Source: Setoptus koraiensis
Taxonomy: Eukaryota; Arthropoda
DNA length: 64,000 nucleotides
Reading direction: 5' to 3'
Assembly: GCA_048013815.1 (NCBI GenBank)
Contig: CM106586.1
Location: forward strand, 10,540,001 to 10,604,000
The position numbers and the translations under genes were made by a program. Below, in pieces: positions 63,501-64,000 of this stretch. Numbering within the stretch: the stretch's first letter is position 1; every line of letters starts with the position of its first letter. The notes beneath the pieces are model-generated. The model saw only the letters and a list, made by a program, of their open reading frames with translations, was not told where the DNA came from and did no database searches.

Positions 63501-64000
63501 GAGCGAACAACACCAATAATTATGGCCAATGTTATAATTATCTGTTGTGTTGCTGTCATCTCGTCTCATTGTGCCGAGTGGGTGTGTGATATTGTGACGA
63601 GAGCAGACGATTGACGGACCAGCGAAAGTCAATTTGTATCATAAGTGAGCGCCATTTTCAATGGGGCGACTCTCTACTTTTCGCATGCTTATCGGCCCAT
63701 GTTGTGTGTGTGTGTGTGTGTGTCACGGCGAGCGCGATTGACCACGAAGAAGCCGCCTGACAATGAAAGATAAATACGCTGGCTAGCACTGGCAAGTCAC
63801 CTAATACCAATATGATGTCATAATCATACGCAATAGGCAATAATAATCGCGATAGTCGGCGCGCTCGTCGCAATCGCGTCATAATGGTCGTCGTGGTCGT
63901 GTCGGACTAAATGGCGGAATAAGCTCGCCGAGCGCCAAGTTTTGCACAACAGCCAGCCAGGCAGCTTTCAGATATGTACACACAAACACAACAACAACGA
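60599..64000. other. 3.4 kb mostly non-coding DNA upstream of the PiT gene
   Basis: (CT)n tracts at 61058-61083 and 63138-63158, (GA)n at 62863-62885, AT-rich DNA near 62110-62170, CAACGAGCGG-type repeats at 63340-63410 and (GT)n near 63700. Open frames in the repeats look spurious. One candidate exon is listed separately. Confidence 0.45.
62516..62607 (+). CDS. Candidate first exon encoding a signal peptide
   Basis: ATG opens a frame MSRPSVLFIYIVLHMYFVCT-ECNGTEGSPA, a good signal peptide, ending at CGGCCAG|GTATTT, a plausible donor. If it is not spliced the frame stops after about 41 residues. The rest of the gene would lie beyond the window. No supporting homology. Confidence 0.3.

Noticed and set aside
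1-64000. CRISPR arrays, LINE or LTR elements, viral genes
   Set aside because: No reverse transcriptase, integrase, capsid or transposase motifs were seen, and the tandem arrays have no spacers.

Overview
The window reads as nuclear DNA of a small arthropod, most likely a chelicerate and plausibly an acariform mite. The clues are a PISCF-type allatostatin C precursor, a Pelle/IRAK1-like kinase, an Arrowhead (Lhx6/8) LIM-homeobox gene, short GT-AG introns of about 50-130 bases, and many genes with no intron at all. This placement is inference; no species marker was seen. I found no bacterial, viral or retroelement genes.

Layout. Bases 1-9.35 kb are non-coding and full of minisatellites. They include a dense run of CACCTG/CAGGTG E-boxes at 4.27-6.37 kb, and lead into the last exon of a probable ARID3/dead ringer gene (9.35-10.37 kb). 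From 11 to 36.5 kb genes are packed closely: Rtf1 (-), a U2 snRNA gene (-), a short HAUS1 (+), ClC-7 (-), a senataxin-type helicase (+), POP7/Rpp20 (-), a 3.2 kb gap, allatostatin C (+), ELMOD (-), PREB (+), SIN1 (-), SAE1 (+), GALK2 (-) and PGM2 (+). From 37 to 43.8 kb lies a five-exon Arrowhead/Lhx6-8 gene (-). Its 4.2 kb first intron holds an inverted duplication of an unrecognised secreted-protein gene; one copy is bracketed by terminal inverted repeats. After a 4.2 kb gap come PIGK (-), a 57-residue WASHC3-like ORF (+), TRAPPC4 (+), a Pelle/IRAK1 kinase (+), an unrecognised 528-residue protein (-), PNISR (+) and a PiT phosphate transporter (-). The last 3.4 kb is mostly non-coding, with one possible signal-peptide exon.

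Most genes are housekeeping: transcription elongation (Rtf1), splicing (U2, PNISR), tRNA processing (POP7), SUMO activation (SAE1), ER export and Golgi traffic (PREB, TRAPPC4), GPI anchoring (PIGK), TORC2 (SIN1), sugar and nucleoside phosphates (GALK2, PGM2), lysosomal chloride/proton exchange (ClC-7) and phosphate uptake (PiT). Many sit head to head on short shared promoters: U2/HAUS1, ClC-7/helicase, SIN1/SAE1 and GALK2/PGM2. Others converge tail to tail; the helicase and POP7 stop codons overlap.

The most unusual features are the TIR-bounded cassette and near-identical palindrome arms in the Arrowhead intron, the E-box cluster, an element of about 50 bp shared by two bidirectional promoters, a decayed PIGK fragment beside the SAE1 and GALK2 3' ends, and a run of shortened conserved proteins (SIN1, HAUS1, TRAPPC4, WASHC3, PIGK).
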